DNA of 64,000 nucleotides from Demequina capsici (GTDB lineage Bacteria > Actinomycetota > Actinomycetes > Actinomycetales > Demequinaceae). Shown piece after piece: positions 25,278-35,179 of this stretch. The position numbers and the translations under genes were made by a program. The number at the start of each line of letters is the position of its first letter. Position 1 is the stretch's first letter. Under the pieces are notes generated by a model. It was not told the origin of the DNA and did no database searches. It saw only the letters and a program-made list of their open reading frames with translations. The stretch covers positions 2,356,001 through 2,420,000 of the forward strand of contig NZ_CP134880.1 of NCBI RefSeq assembly GCF_032102965.1, given 5' to 3'.

Positions 25278-26719
25278 CAGCGACCCCCCACCAGCTCGAG
25301 CAGCGCAGCGCCGACCACCCTGGACGCACCGAACGTGCAGACGTCGGCCGCTCCGGCGGACGCATCGGGCCACCCCATGTCCACGACCACGGTGCGATGC
25401 GAGGCGCGCATGGCCTCGATCGCTGCGAGCGCGAAGGCGTGACGATGGTTGTCCTTGCCCACGACCACGACGAGCGAGCCATCGGGCACCGCTGAGACCG
25501 CCACGGCTGGGTCGTCCTCCGGGCCGACGGTGGCCGTCGGCGTCGCACCGACGGCGAACGGGCCCCACGGGCTCTCGCCCACGGCGATGTTCGCGGCGGG
25601 CTCGAGGCGCACCCACGCGACACGGGCCGCAGCCGTGAACGCGGCGGACGCCTCGGCAGAGACGTCGAAGGCGTCGACGAGTCTGCGCGGGCTGAGCCCG
25701 GGCACCTCGCCCCAGGCGAGACCGTCAGGGAGCGCGCCGTCGCGTCGACCCGCGAGCGCGGCGCCCAGCCGCTCCACGCGCGCGCACGCGGCCCCGAGAT
25801 CCGCCGCGTCGAGTGCGCCTGAGGCGACGGCCGCGTCGATCGCCTCGGCGATCTGCCCGACCTGCTCGTCGGTGTTGCGGGTGCCGAGGCAGAGCAGGTC
25901 GCAGCCGCCGTCGAGCGCGCGGACGGCCGCCGCAGGGATGCCGATCCGCCCGCTCGCGCCCTTCATGTCGAGCGCGTCGGACACGACCACCCCGTCGAAG
26001 CCGAGCTCGTCACGCAGCAGACCCCTCAGCACCGGACGCGAGAACGTCGCAGCATCGGCGGCATCCAGCGCAGGCACCAGGATGTGCGACGACATCACCG
26101 TCTCCGTGCCGGCCTCGATCGCGGCGCTGAACGGAGGCAGGTCGCGCGCCCGCACGGTCGCCGCGTCGGCGGAGACCGTCGGCAGCGCCACATGCGAGTC
26201 CTGCGCCGTGTCGCCATGCCCCGGGAAGTGCTTGGCGCACGCGGCCACGCCGGTGCCCTGCACGCCCCGCGTCCACGCCGCCGCGTGCCTGCCCGCCAGC
26301 TCCGGGTCCGCCCCGAAGCTGCGGACCCCGATCACCGGGTTGAGCGGGTTCGCGTTGACGTCCACGTCCGGCGCGAGCGTGAGGTCCACCCCCGCCGCGC
26401 GCAGCTCCCAGCCCACCTGGGCCGCCACGCGCTCCGTGAGCGACGCGTCGTCCAGGCGACCGAGCACAGCGTTCCCAGGGAACGGCGAGCCCTCCGCCTG
26501 GTAGAGACGCGAGACGTCGCCGCCTTCCTCGTCGATCGCGATGATCGCGTGAGGGTTCGCCGCGTGGATCGCGTCGGTGAGCTCGCGCAGCTGGGAGCGG
26601 GAGGCGACGTTGGTGCCGAACAGGCACACGCCTCCCAGACCTTCACGGAGGCGCCGCTCGAGCCACTCGGGCAGCGTGGTGCCCTCGAAGCCCGGCATGA
26701 GCACGGTGAGAGCCGTCAT
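25277..26719 (-). CDS. GH3 beta-N-acetylglucosaminidase (NagZ-like)
   Basis: A 480-residue family-3 glycosidase with KHFPGHGDTAQDSH near residue 165 and the nucleophile region VVVSDALDMKG near 250; a C-terminal extension of about 140 residues follows the barrel. There is no signal peptide, so it acts inside the cell, most likely splitting imported chitobiose or related disaccharides. Its ATG overlaps the permease stop (ATGA). A role in cell-wall recycling is the alternative. Confidence 0.88.
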   Translation of the reverse strand: MTALTVLMPGFEGTTLPEWLERRLREGLGGVCLFGTNVASRSQLRELTDAIHAANPHAIIAIDEEGGDVSRLYQAEGSPFPGNAVLGRLDDASLTERVAAQVGWELRAAGVDLTLAPDVDVNANPLNPVIGVRSFGADPELAGRHAAAWTRGVQGTGVAACAKHFPGHGDTAQDSHVALPTVSADAATVRARDLPPFSAAIEAGTETVMSSHILVPALDAADAATFSRPVLRGLLRDELGFDGVVVSDALDMKGASGRIGIPAAAVRALDGGCDLLCLGTRNTDEQVGQIAEAIDAAVASGALDAADLGAACARVERLGAALAGRRDGALPDGLAWGEVPGLSPRRLVDAFDVSAEASAAFTAAARVAWVRLEPAANIAVGESPWGPFAVGATPTATVGPEDDPAVAVSAVPDGSLVVVVGKDNHRHAFALAAIEAMRASHRTVVVDMGWPDASAGAADVCTFGASRVVGAALLELVGGR

Positions 26720-27558
26720 CCCTTGACCGCTCCGCCCACCAGGCCCTGCGTCATGCGCCCCTGCACGATCACGAAGAAGACGATCACGGGGATCGCGACG
26801 AGCGTGGAGCCGGCCATGACCTGACCCCACTCGATCATGCCCAGGCTGGACGGCTGCGCGAAGTTCCGCAGCCACAGCGGCAGGGTCTGGCTCGAGTCGG
26901 AGGTGAGCAGGATCGAGGCGAGCGCGAACTCGTTCCACACCTGGAGGAACGCGAAGACGCCCGACGCCACCAGACCGGGAGCGAGCAGCGGGAACGTGAT
27001 CCGCATGAAGGCTCCGAAGCGGCTGAGGCCGTCCATCATGCCGGCCTCCTCGAGGTCCGCGGGCACCCCGGCCACGAAGCCGCGCAGCATCCACATGGTG
27101 AACGGCACCACCATCGCCACGTAGATGATGGAGACGCCCGCGATCGTGTTGAGCAGGCCCAGGCCGGAGATCATCTTGTACTGCGCGATGAACATCGCCT
27201 CGGCAGGAAGCATCTGCACCAGGATGATCGCGAGCACCAGGGCCTTGCGGCCGCGGAAGCGGAACCGGGAGATCGCCAGCGCGCCCAGGAACGCGACGAT
27301 GAGGCTGATGACCAGCGCCACACCCGTCACCACCAGCGACATGCCGAGCGCGGCGACGAAGTCGTCAGCGCCGAGGACCGCCTTGAAGTTGGTCCACGAG
27401 CCGCCGAACGGAAGGAACGTGGGAGTCAGGCTGGAGATCGTGACGGCCGACTGGAACGAGCTGTTGATCATCCAGTACACGGGGAACACCCACAGCAGTG
27501 CGAGCACGAGCGCGAGCGCTGCGCCCAGGTAGCGGGTCAGGGGTCGGGTGCGTGTCAC
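26716..27558 (-). CDS. Sugar ABC transporter permease, MalG type
   Basis: A 280-residue inner-membrane subunit with six predicted helices and the EAA loop around DLEEAGMMDGLSRFGAFMRI. It pairs with the preceding permease. Both ends overlap their neighbours by four bases, indicating tight coupling. No ATPase subunit is encoded in the window, so a shared MsiK-like ATPase elsewhere is expected. Confidence 0.92.
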   Translation of the reverse strand: MTRTRPLTRYLGAALALVLALLWVFPVYWMINSSFQSAVTISSLTPTFLPFGGSWTNFKAVLGADDFVAALGMSLVVTGVALVISLIVAFLGALAISRFRFRGRKALVLAIILVQMLPAEAMFIAQYKMISGLGLLNTIAGVSIIYVAMVVPFTMWMLRGFVAGVPADLEEAGMMDGLSRFGAFMRITFPLLAPGLVASGVFAFLQVWNEFALASILLTSDSSQTLPLWLRNFAQPSSLGMIEWGQVMAGSTLVAIPVIVFFVIVQGRMTQGLVGGAVKG

Positions 27559-28529
27559 TGCTGGTCCTCCTTGAGGAGCTCGCGCACGTAGAACCAGCTG
27601 AGCGCGATGGTGAAGATCATGACGATCATGGCCGCGGCGGCCGCCACGCCGAAGTGGCCTTGGCCGACGCCGAGGCCGTAGATGTACGTGCCGAGCAGGT
27701 CGTACCGCTCACCCCTCGCGCCGAAGCCCTGAAGGAGGGAGATCTGCGCGTAGACGCGCAGGTCCCAGATCATCTGCAGCAGCAGGAGGATCACGAGCAC
27801 GGGTCGCAGGATCGGGAGGATGATGCGCCGGAGCATCTGGAGGCCGCCCGCGCCGTCGAGCTGGGCCGCCTCGACGACCTCCTCGGAGACCTGGGTGAGA
27901 CCTGCGTACACGGACAGCGCCACGAACGGCACGGACGCCCACGTGATGATGAGCGACGCGACGGCGAAGAAGCTGAGGGGCTCGACGAGCCAGTTGTGGC
28001 CGACCATGTCGACGCCGGGGATGAGCGACAGCACGTAGTTGAGGACGCCGTTGCGGTCGTCGATCAGCCAGTTCCAGACGGTCATCTGCGCGACGATCGG
28101 CATGGCCCATGCGAGCAGCAGCGCGACCTGCAGGGCGATGCGCGACCATCCGGGGATGGACTTCATGAGGATGGCGAGGGCGATGCCGACGACCATGGTG
28201 ACGACGGCGGTGACGGCCATGAAGACCACGGAACGGACCAGCACGGTCCAGAATCCCGAGTCGCTGAGCAGCGTGATGTAGTTCTGCAGGCCGATGAACG
28301 TGGGGTCCTGGCCGAACTGCTGGGCGAGCCCGTACTCGCGGAACGAGTTCCACACCTGCCAGGACAGCGGGTAGGCCATACCTGCGAGCAGCACGAGCAC
28401 GGCGGGGAGGCCGAGAAGATAGGGGAGCACCTTCGCGCGGCGGGGCCGGCGGCTCGCGGGCTGCGGCGCCGGGGCCTCGAGGCCGGGTGCGGCGCCTGCG
28501 GGATCCGCCACGGGCGCGGGAGTGGTCAT
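27555..28529 (-). CDS. Sugar ABC transporter permease, MalF type
   Basis: A 324-residue membrane subunit with a proline/alanine-rich cytosolic N-terminus and six helices; the EAA loop is VVEAAQLDGAGGLQMLRRI. Start chosen at ATG 28529; a GTG two codons upstream is possible. The gene follows a strong hairpin that separates it from the binding-protein gene. Confidence 0.92.
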   Translation of the reverse strand: MTTPAPVADPAGAAPGLEAPAPQPASRRPRRAKVLPYLLGLPAVLVLLAGMAYPLSWQVWNSFREYGLAQQFGQDPTFIGLQNYITLLSDSGFWTVLVRSVVFMAVTAVVTMVVGIALAILMKSIPGWSRIALQVALLLAWAMPIVAQMTVWNWLIDDRNGVLNYVLSLIPGVDMVGHNWLVEPLSFFAVASLIITWASVPFVALSVYAGLTQVSEEVVEAAQLDGAGGLQMLRRIILPILRPVLVILLLLQMIWDLRVYAQISLLQGFGARGERYDLLGTYIYGLGVGQGHFGVAAAAAMIVMIFTIALSWFYVRELLKEDQQ

Positions 28530-28561
28530 GGTCACGAGAGCCTCTCGGGAGTGGTTCCCTC

Positions 28562-28603
28562 GGGTGGTCCGGCACGCATGGGGGCATGCGTGCCGGACCA
28601 CCC
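28562..28603 (-). terminator. Strong intercistronic stem-loop between binding protein and permeases
   Basis: Perfect 19-base arms (28562-28580 and 28585-28603), for example GGTGGTCCGGCACGCATG, with a GGGG loop. It sits between the binding-protein stop and the malF-type start, where such hairpins commonly stabilise the upstream mRNA or attenuate readthrough so that the binding protein is made in excess. Confidence 0.8.
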
Positions 28604-28618
28604 TGCGGGAGGTAGGTG

Positions 28619-29932
28619 CTAGCCGTTGATCAGGGCGTCGATCTTCGTGTCGTACTCGGCGGCGAGCGAGGCGACGTCGCCGCCCTCGGCGACTGCCTGG
28701 AAGTACTGCTCCATGAGCGACGCCTCCTCGACGGCGGCCCAGCCCGGCGCGGCCGGGGTGAGCTTGGCGCTCTGCGCGGCCTCGAGAGCGATGTCACCCA
28801 TCGCGGCCACCGACGCGTACTGGTCCGCGTAGTCGAGGTTGGCCGGGCCGAGCCCGTTCTCCGCGAGCATCGTCTGGTACGCCTCGGAGAAGATGATGCG
28901 CATCAGGGTCTTCGCACCCTCGGGGTGGGTGGTCGTGGCGGAGATGCCGATGTTGGAGCCACCGGCGAACACCGGGGCGATGCCGCCGTCGACGCCGGGC
29001 AGCGCGTACGCGCCGAACTTGTCGTCGTTCCAGGTGGCGACGGTGTCACCGGCGTCGTTCTGGCTCAGGTCGCCGAGCGACCAGTAGGCCCAGTTCGGTG
29101 CGAGGGTGGACGCGGCCGGGGTGCCCGACAGGAAGCCGTCGTTGATGGCCTGGTAGGCGGTCGAGTCGTTGTCCGTCGACGAGGCGACGGAGGAGGTCTG
29201 GAAGAGCTCCTGCCACATCTCCATGCCCTTGACGGCCTCCGGCGACTCGAGGGTGGCGGTCCAGGTGGAGCCGTCGTAGGTGGCGATGTCGCCGCCGTTG
29301 GCGAAGATCCACGAGATGCCCGAGCGCCAGTCCTGGCCCGCGGTGTAGGAGCCGCCGACGCCGGCCGCCTTCATCGCGGCGTTGACCTGCGTGTACTCCT
29401 CGAGGGTGGTGGGCACGGACACGCCCGCTGCGGCGTACAGGTCCTTGCGGTAGAAGACCATGCGCGAACCGAAGTAGTACGGCAGGGCGTAGACCTTGTC
29501 GCCCACGGAGCCCGCCTCGACGAAGCCCTGGAGCAGCGAGTCGCCGCCCAGCTCGTCGTACATGTCGGTGAGGTCCATGAACGCGCCGACGTTGGTGAAC
29601 GTGGCGGCCTGCGTGTTGCCGATCTCCGCGACGTCAGGGGTGTTCGCGGAGTCTGGCAGCGCGGTGGTGAGCGACGAGATCAGGTCGCTCCAGCCGATCT
29701 GCTCGACGGTGAGCGTGCCGCCGTTCTCCTCGTTGTAGGTGGTCTTGAGGTAGTCGATCAGAGTGTCGGGGGTGTCGGTCCCCGCCAGCCACAGCGTGAT
29801 GTCCTCAGCCTGGGCGGCTCCAGTGGCCGACGTCGACGCCGAGGCGTCCGCGTCGCCGGAGGACGAGCATCCCGCGAGGGCCAGGGCCCCGGCGGCCACG
29901 AACGCGGCCGCGGAGAGCGTGGTCTTCTTCAT
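28619..29932 (-). CDS. Sugar ABC transporter substrate-binding lipoprotein
   Basis: A 437-residue family-1 solute-binding protein. Signal peptide MKKTTLSAAAFVAAGALALA with lipobox LAGC at residue 22, followed by a Ser/Ala/Asp-rich linker and the mature domain ITLWLAGTDTPDTL. Operon context (NagA, NagB, GH3) suggests GlcNAc or chitobiose as ligand, as in the Streptomyces Das system, though specificity is not shown by sequence alone. Confidence 0.92.
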   Translation of the reverse strand: MKKTTLSAAAFVAAGALALAGCSSSGDADASASTSATGAAQAEDITLWLAGTDTPDTLIDYLKTTYNEENGGTLTVEQIGWSDLISSLTTALPDSANTPDVAEIGNTQAATFTNVGAFMDLTDMYDELGGDSLLQGFVEAGSVGDKVYALPYYFGSRMVFYRKDLYAAAGVSVPTTLEEYTQVNAAMKAAGVGGSYTAGQDWRSGISWIFANGGDIATYDGSTWTATLESPEAVKGMEMWQELFQTSSVASSTDNDSTAYQAINDGFLSGTPAASTLAPNWAYWSLGDLSQNDAGDTVATWNDDKFGAYALPGVDGGIAPVFAGGSNIGISATTTHPEGAKTLMRIIFSEAYQTMLAENGLGPANLDYADQYASVAAMGDIALEAAQSAKLTPAAPGWAAVEEASLMEQYFQAVAEGGDVASLAAEYDTKIDALING

Positions 29933-29997
29933 TGCCTGTTCCTTCTCTTCGGTGTCGTTCCGTAGCCGTGGCGGCTACGACCCGTGGGCTTCGGAGG

Positions 29998-31275
29998 TCA
30001 TGAGACCCCCAGCTGGTCCGTGAGGACCATGACGGCCGCGCCGAGGACGACGATGTCGCGCCCCAGCCCGGTCATCCGCACCGACAGGTGGCCGTGGACA
30101 CTGGCCATCGTCCGGTTGCGGAGCGTCTGCACGGCGCTGTCCAGCAGCGGTCCGTCCAGCACATCGAGGGGGCCGCTCAGGACGACCTCCCCCAAGTCGA
30201 GCGCGCCGACGACGGGCGCGACGGCGATGCCGAGCCGCTCGCCGGCCTCCACGAGGAGCGCCTCGCGTGCGGCGGCGTCGGGAGCGGCGTCGAGCCTCTC
30301 GGTGAGGCGCGGGATCGCGAGCCACGTCTCGAGGCAGCCGTCCTTGCCGCACGCGCAGCGCTCGCCACCGTCGGTGCCGACGACGACGTGACCGATCTCG
30401 CCTGCAGCCGAGGAGGAGCCTTGGACCAGCGCCCCGCCGAGCACGAGACCCGCGCCGACACCGCGGCCGATGCGGATCAGCATCATGTCCTCGTCTGCCC
30501 CACCGAAGGTCCGTTCTGCGAGCGCCGCGGTGTTCGCGTCGTTCGCGACCAGCACGGGCAGACCGGTGCGATCGGCGAGCAGCGTCTGAAGCGGCACGTC
30601 GTACCAGCCGAGGTTCGGTGCGCGCAGCACTGTGCCGTCGACGGAGACGATGCCGGGAGAGCCGACGCCCACCCCGAGCACGCGAGCCTGCGCCGCCTCG
30701 ACGAGCCGGTCGAGCACGGTGGCGGTCGCCTCGAGCGCGGCGTCTCCCGTGAGGCCCGCGACGTCGAGCTCCTCGCGGTGGAGCACGGTGCCGTCCAGGT
30801 CGGTGACGATGCCGCGGAACACGGCGTCCTTGGAGAGGTCGAGCGCGAGCACCGCGAACCCGGCGCGGTTGATGTCGAGCAGCGTGGCGGGCTTGCCGGG
30901 GCGGGAGTCGGCGCGGATCCCGAGCTCGACGACGAGGTCCTCGGCGATCAGGTCCGCGACCAGATCGGAGATCGTGACGCGGGTGAGGCCCACCTCACGG
31001 GCCAGGTCCGCACGGCTCAGCCCCTCCGCCCGGTACAGCGCTTGGAGCACGAGGGCGCGGTTGTGCCGACGCGCGTGCTCCGGGCGCACCCGGTGGCCCG
31101 GGCGGACGGTGGAGGCGAGCGCGGTGCGACGGGCGGTCCGGGTGGCGGCGACCGATGCGGACCGCCTGGTGCCGGCGGCGGAGCCGTCGGCGACCTGGCG
31201 GGCCGTGCGCACGCCCGAGACGGTCGCTGGGCCGCTCGTGGGTTCCCCCGAGGGGGTGATGTCCGCCGTGGTCAT
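29998..31275 (-). CDS. ROK-family transcriptional repressor
   Basis: A 425-residue regulator. Residues 1-60 are a low-complexity basic/alanine tail; 65-125 form a winged helix-turn-helix (ADLAREVGLTRVTISDLVADL); the rest is a ROK sugar-binding domain with the intact zinc motif CACGKDGCLETW. It heads the amino-sugar operon and has a perfect palindrome overlapping its promoter, so autoregulation and release by an amino-sugar ligand are likely (inference). Confidence 0.9.
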   Translation of the reverse strand: MTTADITPSGEPTSGPATVSGVRTARQVADGSAAGTRRSASVAATRTARRTALASTVRPGHRVRPEHARRHNRALVLQALYRAEGLSRADLAREVGLTRVTISDLVADLIAEDLVVELGIRADSRPGKPATLLDINRAGFAVLALDLSKDAVFRGIVTDLDGTVLHREELDVAGLTGDAALEATATVLDRLVEAAQARVLGVGVGSPGIVSVDGTVLRAPNLGWYDVPLQTLLADRTGLPVLVANDANTAALAERTFGGADEDMMLIRIGRGVGAGLVLGGALVQGSSSAAGEIGHVVVGTDGGERCACGKDGCLETWLAIPRLTERLDAAPDAAAREALLVEAGERLGIAVAPVVGALDLGEVVLSGPLDVLDGPLLDSAVQTLRNRTMASVHGHLSVRMTGLGRDIVVLGAAVMVLTDQLGVS

Positions 31276-31279
31276 GTTT

Positions 31280-31298
31280 GTTAGTAAAGGTTACTAAC
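31280..31298 (-). promoter_or_regulatory. Operator palindrome for the ROK repressor
   Basis: GTTAGTAAAGGTTACTAAC: 8-base arms around AGG, strikingly AT-rich for this genome. It covers the -10 box (TTTACT) and part of the spacer of the operon promoter, so a bound repressor would block RNA polymerase. Confidence 0.8.
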
Positions 31299-31311
31299 GA
31301 ATGACGCGCAA
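31283..31311 (-). promoter_or_regulatory. Promoter of the amino-sugar operon (leaderless)
   Basis: On the minus strand TTGCGC (31311-31306), 17 bases, TTTACT (31288-31283), then seven bases to the ATG at 31275. Confidence 0.6.
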
Positions 31312-31380
31312 GACCTCGGTCCCAGATTTGATCGAACCGTTATCGTTCCGTGACCGGTCACGACGACGACCGTGACCAGG

Positions 31381-31458
31381 CCCGGCGCGCCCTGGCAGTG
31401 CACCAGGGTCGGATCCGTGGGGCGGGACCAGCGCTCATGCACTGCCAGCGCGCCGGGG
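31381..31458 (-). repeat. Palindromic intergenic element E2
   Basis: Inverted repeat CCCGGCGCGC plus TGGCAGTGCA (31381-31402, two-base bulge) against TGCACTGCCAGCGCGCCGGG (31438-31457). Read on the minus strand the inner part begins CTGGCAGTGCATGAG and contains GGATCCGACC before CTGCCAG, matching E1 at 18467-18521. It lies just after mdh and may also terminate it. A smaller hairpin GGTCACG/CGTGACC lies at 31356-31377. Confidence 0.8.
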
Positions 31459-31470
31459 CTCAGCGTGTGG

Positions 31471-32526
<1,056 letters not shown>

Positions 32527-33744
32527 CTAGGCCAGGCGCGCCGCGAGGTTCTCGTCGAGCGTGGCGAGGAACTCCTCGGTGGTCTGCCACTCCTGGTCGG
32601 GACCGACCAGCAGCGCCAGGTCCTTGGTCATCGCGCCCGCCTCGACGGACTTGATGATGACGTCCTCGAGAGTCTGTGCAAAGCCGGTGACCTCGGGGGT
32701 GCCGTCCAGCTTGCCACGGTGCTTGAGCCCGCCGGTCCACGCGAAGATCGACGCGATCGGGTTGGTCGACGTGGGCTTGCCGGCCTGGTGCTGGCGATAG
32801 TGGCGGGTCACGGTGCCGTGCGCGGCCTCCGCCTCGACGGTCTGGCCGTCCGGCGTCATGAGGACCGACGTCATGAGGCCGAGCGATCCGAAGCCCTGCG
32901 CCACCGTGTCGGACTGGACGTCGCCGTCGTAGTTCTTGCAGGCCCAGACGTAGCCGCCCTCCCACTTCATGGCGGCGGCGACCATGTCGTCGATCAGGCG
33001 GTGCTCGTAGGTGAGGCCCGCGGCGTCGTACTGCGCCTTGTACTCCTTGTCGAACACGTCCGCGAAGATGTCCTTGAACGCACCGTCGTACGCCTTGAGG
33101 ATCGTGTTCTTCGTGGAGAGGTAGACGGGGTAGCCGCGCTGCAGGCCGTAGGCGAACGACGCGCGGGCGAAGTCCTCGATGGACCTGTTGAAGTTGTACA
33201 TCCCCATGGCCACGCCGCCGTCCTCGCCATAGTTGGCGACGACGTGCTCGATCGGCTCGGAGCCGTCCTCCGGCGTGAACGTGATGGTGACCTTGCCGGC
33301 GCCCGGAACCTTGAAGTTGGTGGCCTTGTACTGGTCGCCGTGCGCATGACGGCCGATGACGATCGGCTTGGTCCAACCCGGCACCAGGCGCGGGATGTTG
33401 GAGATGATGATCGGCTCGCGGAACACGACGCCGCCCAGGATGTTGCGGATCGTGCCGTTCGGCGACACGTACATGCGCTTGAGGCCGAACTCCTCGACGC
33501 GTGCCTCGTCCGGCGTGATCGTGGCGCACTTCACGCCGACGCCGTGCTGCTTGATGGCGTTCGCGGCGTCGATGGTGATCTGGTCATCGGTCGCGTCGCG
33601 CGACTCGATTCCGAGGTCGTAGTACTCCAGGTCGATGTCGAGGTACGGGTGGATCAGACGGTCCTTGATGAACTGCCAGATGATCCGCGTCATCTCGTCG
33701 CCGTCGAGCTCGACGACCTTGCCTTCGACCTTGATCTTCGCCAT
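32527..33744 (-). CDS. icd: NADP-dependent isocitrate dehydrogenase
   Basis: A 405-residue homodimeric (subfamily II, eukaryote-like) enzyme converting isocitrate to 2-oxoglutarate. Seen: [19 protein letters not shown] at the start, [15 protein letters not shown], and [24 protein letters not shown] precedes the ATG, and a TAGCCT -10 box (33786-33781) lies about 37 bases upstream. Probably co-transcribed with mdh. Confidence 0.96.
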   Translation of the reverse strand: MAKIKVEGKVVELDGDEMTRIIWQFIKDRLIHPYLDIDLEYYDLGIESRDATDDQITIDAANAIKQHGVGVKCATITPDEARVEEFGLKRMYVSPNGTIRNILGGVVFREPIIISNIPRLVPGWTKPIVIGRHAHGDQYKATNFKVPGAGKVTITFTPEDGSEPIEHVVANYGEDGGVAMGMYNFNRSIEDFARASFAYGLQRGYPVYLSTKNTILKAYDGAFKDIFADVFDKEYKAQYDAAGLTYEHRLIDDMVAAAMKWEGGYVWACKNYDGDVQSDTVAQGFGSLGLMTSVLMTPDGQTVEAEAAHGTVTRHYRQHQAGKPTSTNPIASIFAWTGGLKHRGKLDGTPEVTGFAQTLEDVIIKSVEAGAMTKDLALLVGPDQEWQTTEEFLATLDENLAARLA

Positions 33745-33988
33745 GCGATGTCCTCACGCGTTCTTCGAATCGGTGACCCCAGGCTAGTCCACGAGTCCCA
33801 TAGCGCACAGCCCGGCGCCGCGCCCGTGTCCAGGGACCAGCGTCCCGATCGTGGGTCGCATGGGCACGCGCCGGCCCCGACACCCCAGAACGCGCGGTCG
33901 CGAGTCATCGCGCGCCGCCGGTCCCCGCCTGCCAAGATCGAGGAGGACGCGCGCCCGCGCGCCCGGCGGAGCACGAAGGGGAGCACAC
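33745..33988. other. Divergent interval between icd and the aquaporin gene
   Basis: Holds the icd leader with its minus-strand -10 box near 33781-33786 and the aquaporin ribosome site. No separate gene or clear hairpin is seen. Confidence 0.5.
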
Positions 33989-34828
33989 ATGACCGAGCAG
34001 GACACCAGCCCGTGGGGCGACGAGCCCGTCGTCGTCGCCGACGAGGCGATCGTGGTGCAGACATCCGGGCCGTCGCTCCTGGCGCGCAGCGCCGCCGAGG
34101 CGGGGGGCACGTTCATCCTCGTGTTCATGGGAGTGGGCGCCGCCCTGTTCTCCGGCGTGCTCCAGTGGGGCGCCCTCGCTGTGCCGTTCGGGTTCGCGCT
34201 CGGCGTGATCATCGCCGCGCTGATCTTCGGCGGCATCTCCGGCGCCCACCTGAACCCTGCGGTGACGTTCGGCGTCTGGATCGCAGGCCGGTTCCCTGGG
34301 CGTGACGTCGCGCCGTACATCGTCGCGCAGGTGATCGGCGCCAGCGCGGCCGCCGGCATGTTCTCCCTGCTCGTGGCGAACAACGCGCTCTACGACCAGC
34401 TGGGCACCACGCGCGCCTTCATCAGCGGCGCCTCCAACGGGTACGGCGAGCACTCCCCCACGCAGTTCGGCATCCTCTCGGCCGCGCTCATCGAGATCGT
34501 CATCGCCGCGCTGCTGGTGAGCGTCGTGCTGTCCGTGACGTCGGTCACGAACAAGGCCGGCGCCGCCCTCGCACCGTTCGGCATCGGCCTCACCGTCGGC
34601 TTCCTCGTTCTCATCGCCATCCCGTTCACCAACGGCGCGCTCAACCCGGCACGCGCCACGGGCACCGCCATCTGGTCCGACATCTGGGCGCTGCAGCAGG
34701 TGTGGCTGTTCTGGGCCGCCCCGCTGATCGGCGGCGCTGTCGCCGGCGTGCTGTTCCGTGCGCTCGGTCCCAAGCAGGACCTGCTGCGCTACGCGGTCAT
34801 GGAGACGATCGTCGTCGTCGAGGACTGA
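33989..34828 (+). CDS. MIP-family aquaporin
   Basis: A 279-residue six-helix channel with both NPA loops: HLNPAVTFGVWIAGRF and GALNPARATGTAIW. The first 35 residues are polar and precede helix 1 (AEAGGTFILVFMGVGAALF). A water rather than glycerol channel is suggested by the short Arg-containing second NPA loop, but selectivity is not certain. AAGGGGAG precedes the ATG. Confidence 0.92.
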   Translation: MTEQDTSPWGDEPVVVADEAIVVQTSGPSLLARSAAEAGGTFILVFMGVGAALFSGVLQWGALAVPFGFALGVIIAALIFGGISGAHLNPAVTFGVWIAGRFPGRDVAPYIVAQVIGASAAAGMFSLLVANNALYDQLGTTRAFISGASNGYGEHSPTQFGILSAALIEIVIAALLVSVVLSVTSVTNKAGAALAPFGIGLTVGFLVLIAIPFTNGALNPARATGTAIWSDIWALQQVWLFWAAPLIGGAVAGVLFRALGPKQDLLRYAVMETIVVVED

Positions 34829-34853
34829 CGTCCACAGACCCCACGCATGCGAA

Positions 34854-34885
34854 GAGGGCCGGTCACCATGCGGTGACCGGCCCTC
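34854..34885. terminator. Bidirectional terminator between aquaporin and DUF3017 genes
   Basis: Perfect 14-base arms GAGGGCCGGTCACC and GGTGACCGGCCCTC around ATGC, between two convergent genes. Confidence 0.8.
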
Positions 34886-34900
34886 CTCGCACCGCGGCAG

Positions 34901-35173
34901 TCAGCCGAGCGGTGCGGTCAGGCCCAGGAACGTCAGCCCTGCGGCGAACGCGACCATCATCCCGACGTCGATCGCCCGCCGCCGTACGGAGAACGCCCGG
35001 TCGACCGGCAGGACGACGCGCGCCACGGCTCCCGCGACGCAGGCCGCCGCCATGAGCAGCACGGCGAGGCGGGGCCCGACCACCAGCGCAAGCGCAACCG
35101 CGACCGCCATGCCGATCAGCGTGGCGACCGCGACCGGTTCGGACGTCTGCGGAGTGTCAGGCACCTGGGACAT
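34901..35173 (-). CDS. DUF3017 small membrane protein
   Basis: A 90-residue protein with three predicted helices and a VLPVDRAFSVRRRAIDV loop typical of DUF3017. This actinobacterial family is commonly found next to purH, as here: six bases separate the two genes. Function unknown. Confidence 0.85.
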   Translation of the reverse strand: MSQVPDTPQTSEPVAVATLIGMAVAVALALVVGPRLAVLLMAAACVAGAVARVVLPVDRAFSVRRRAIDVGMMVAFAAGLTFLGLTAPLG

Positions 35174-35179
35174 CGCGGC

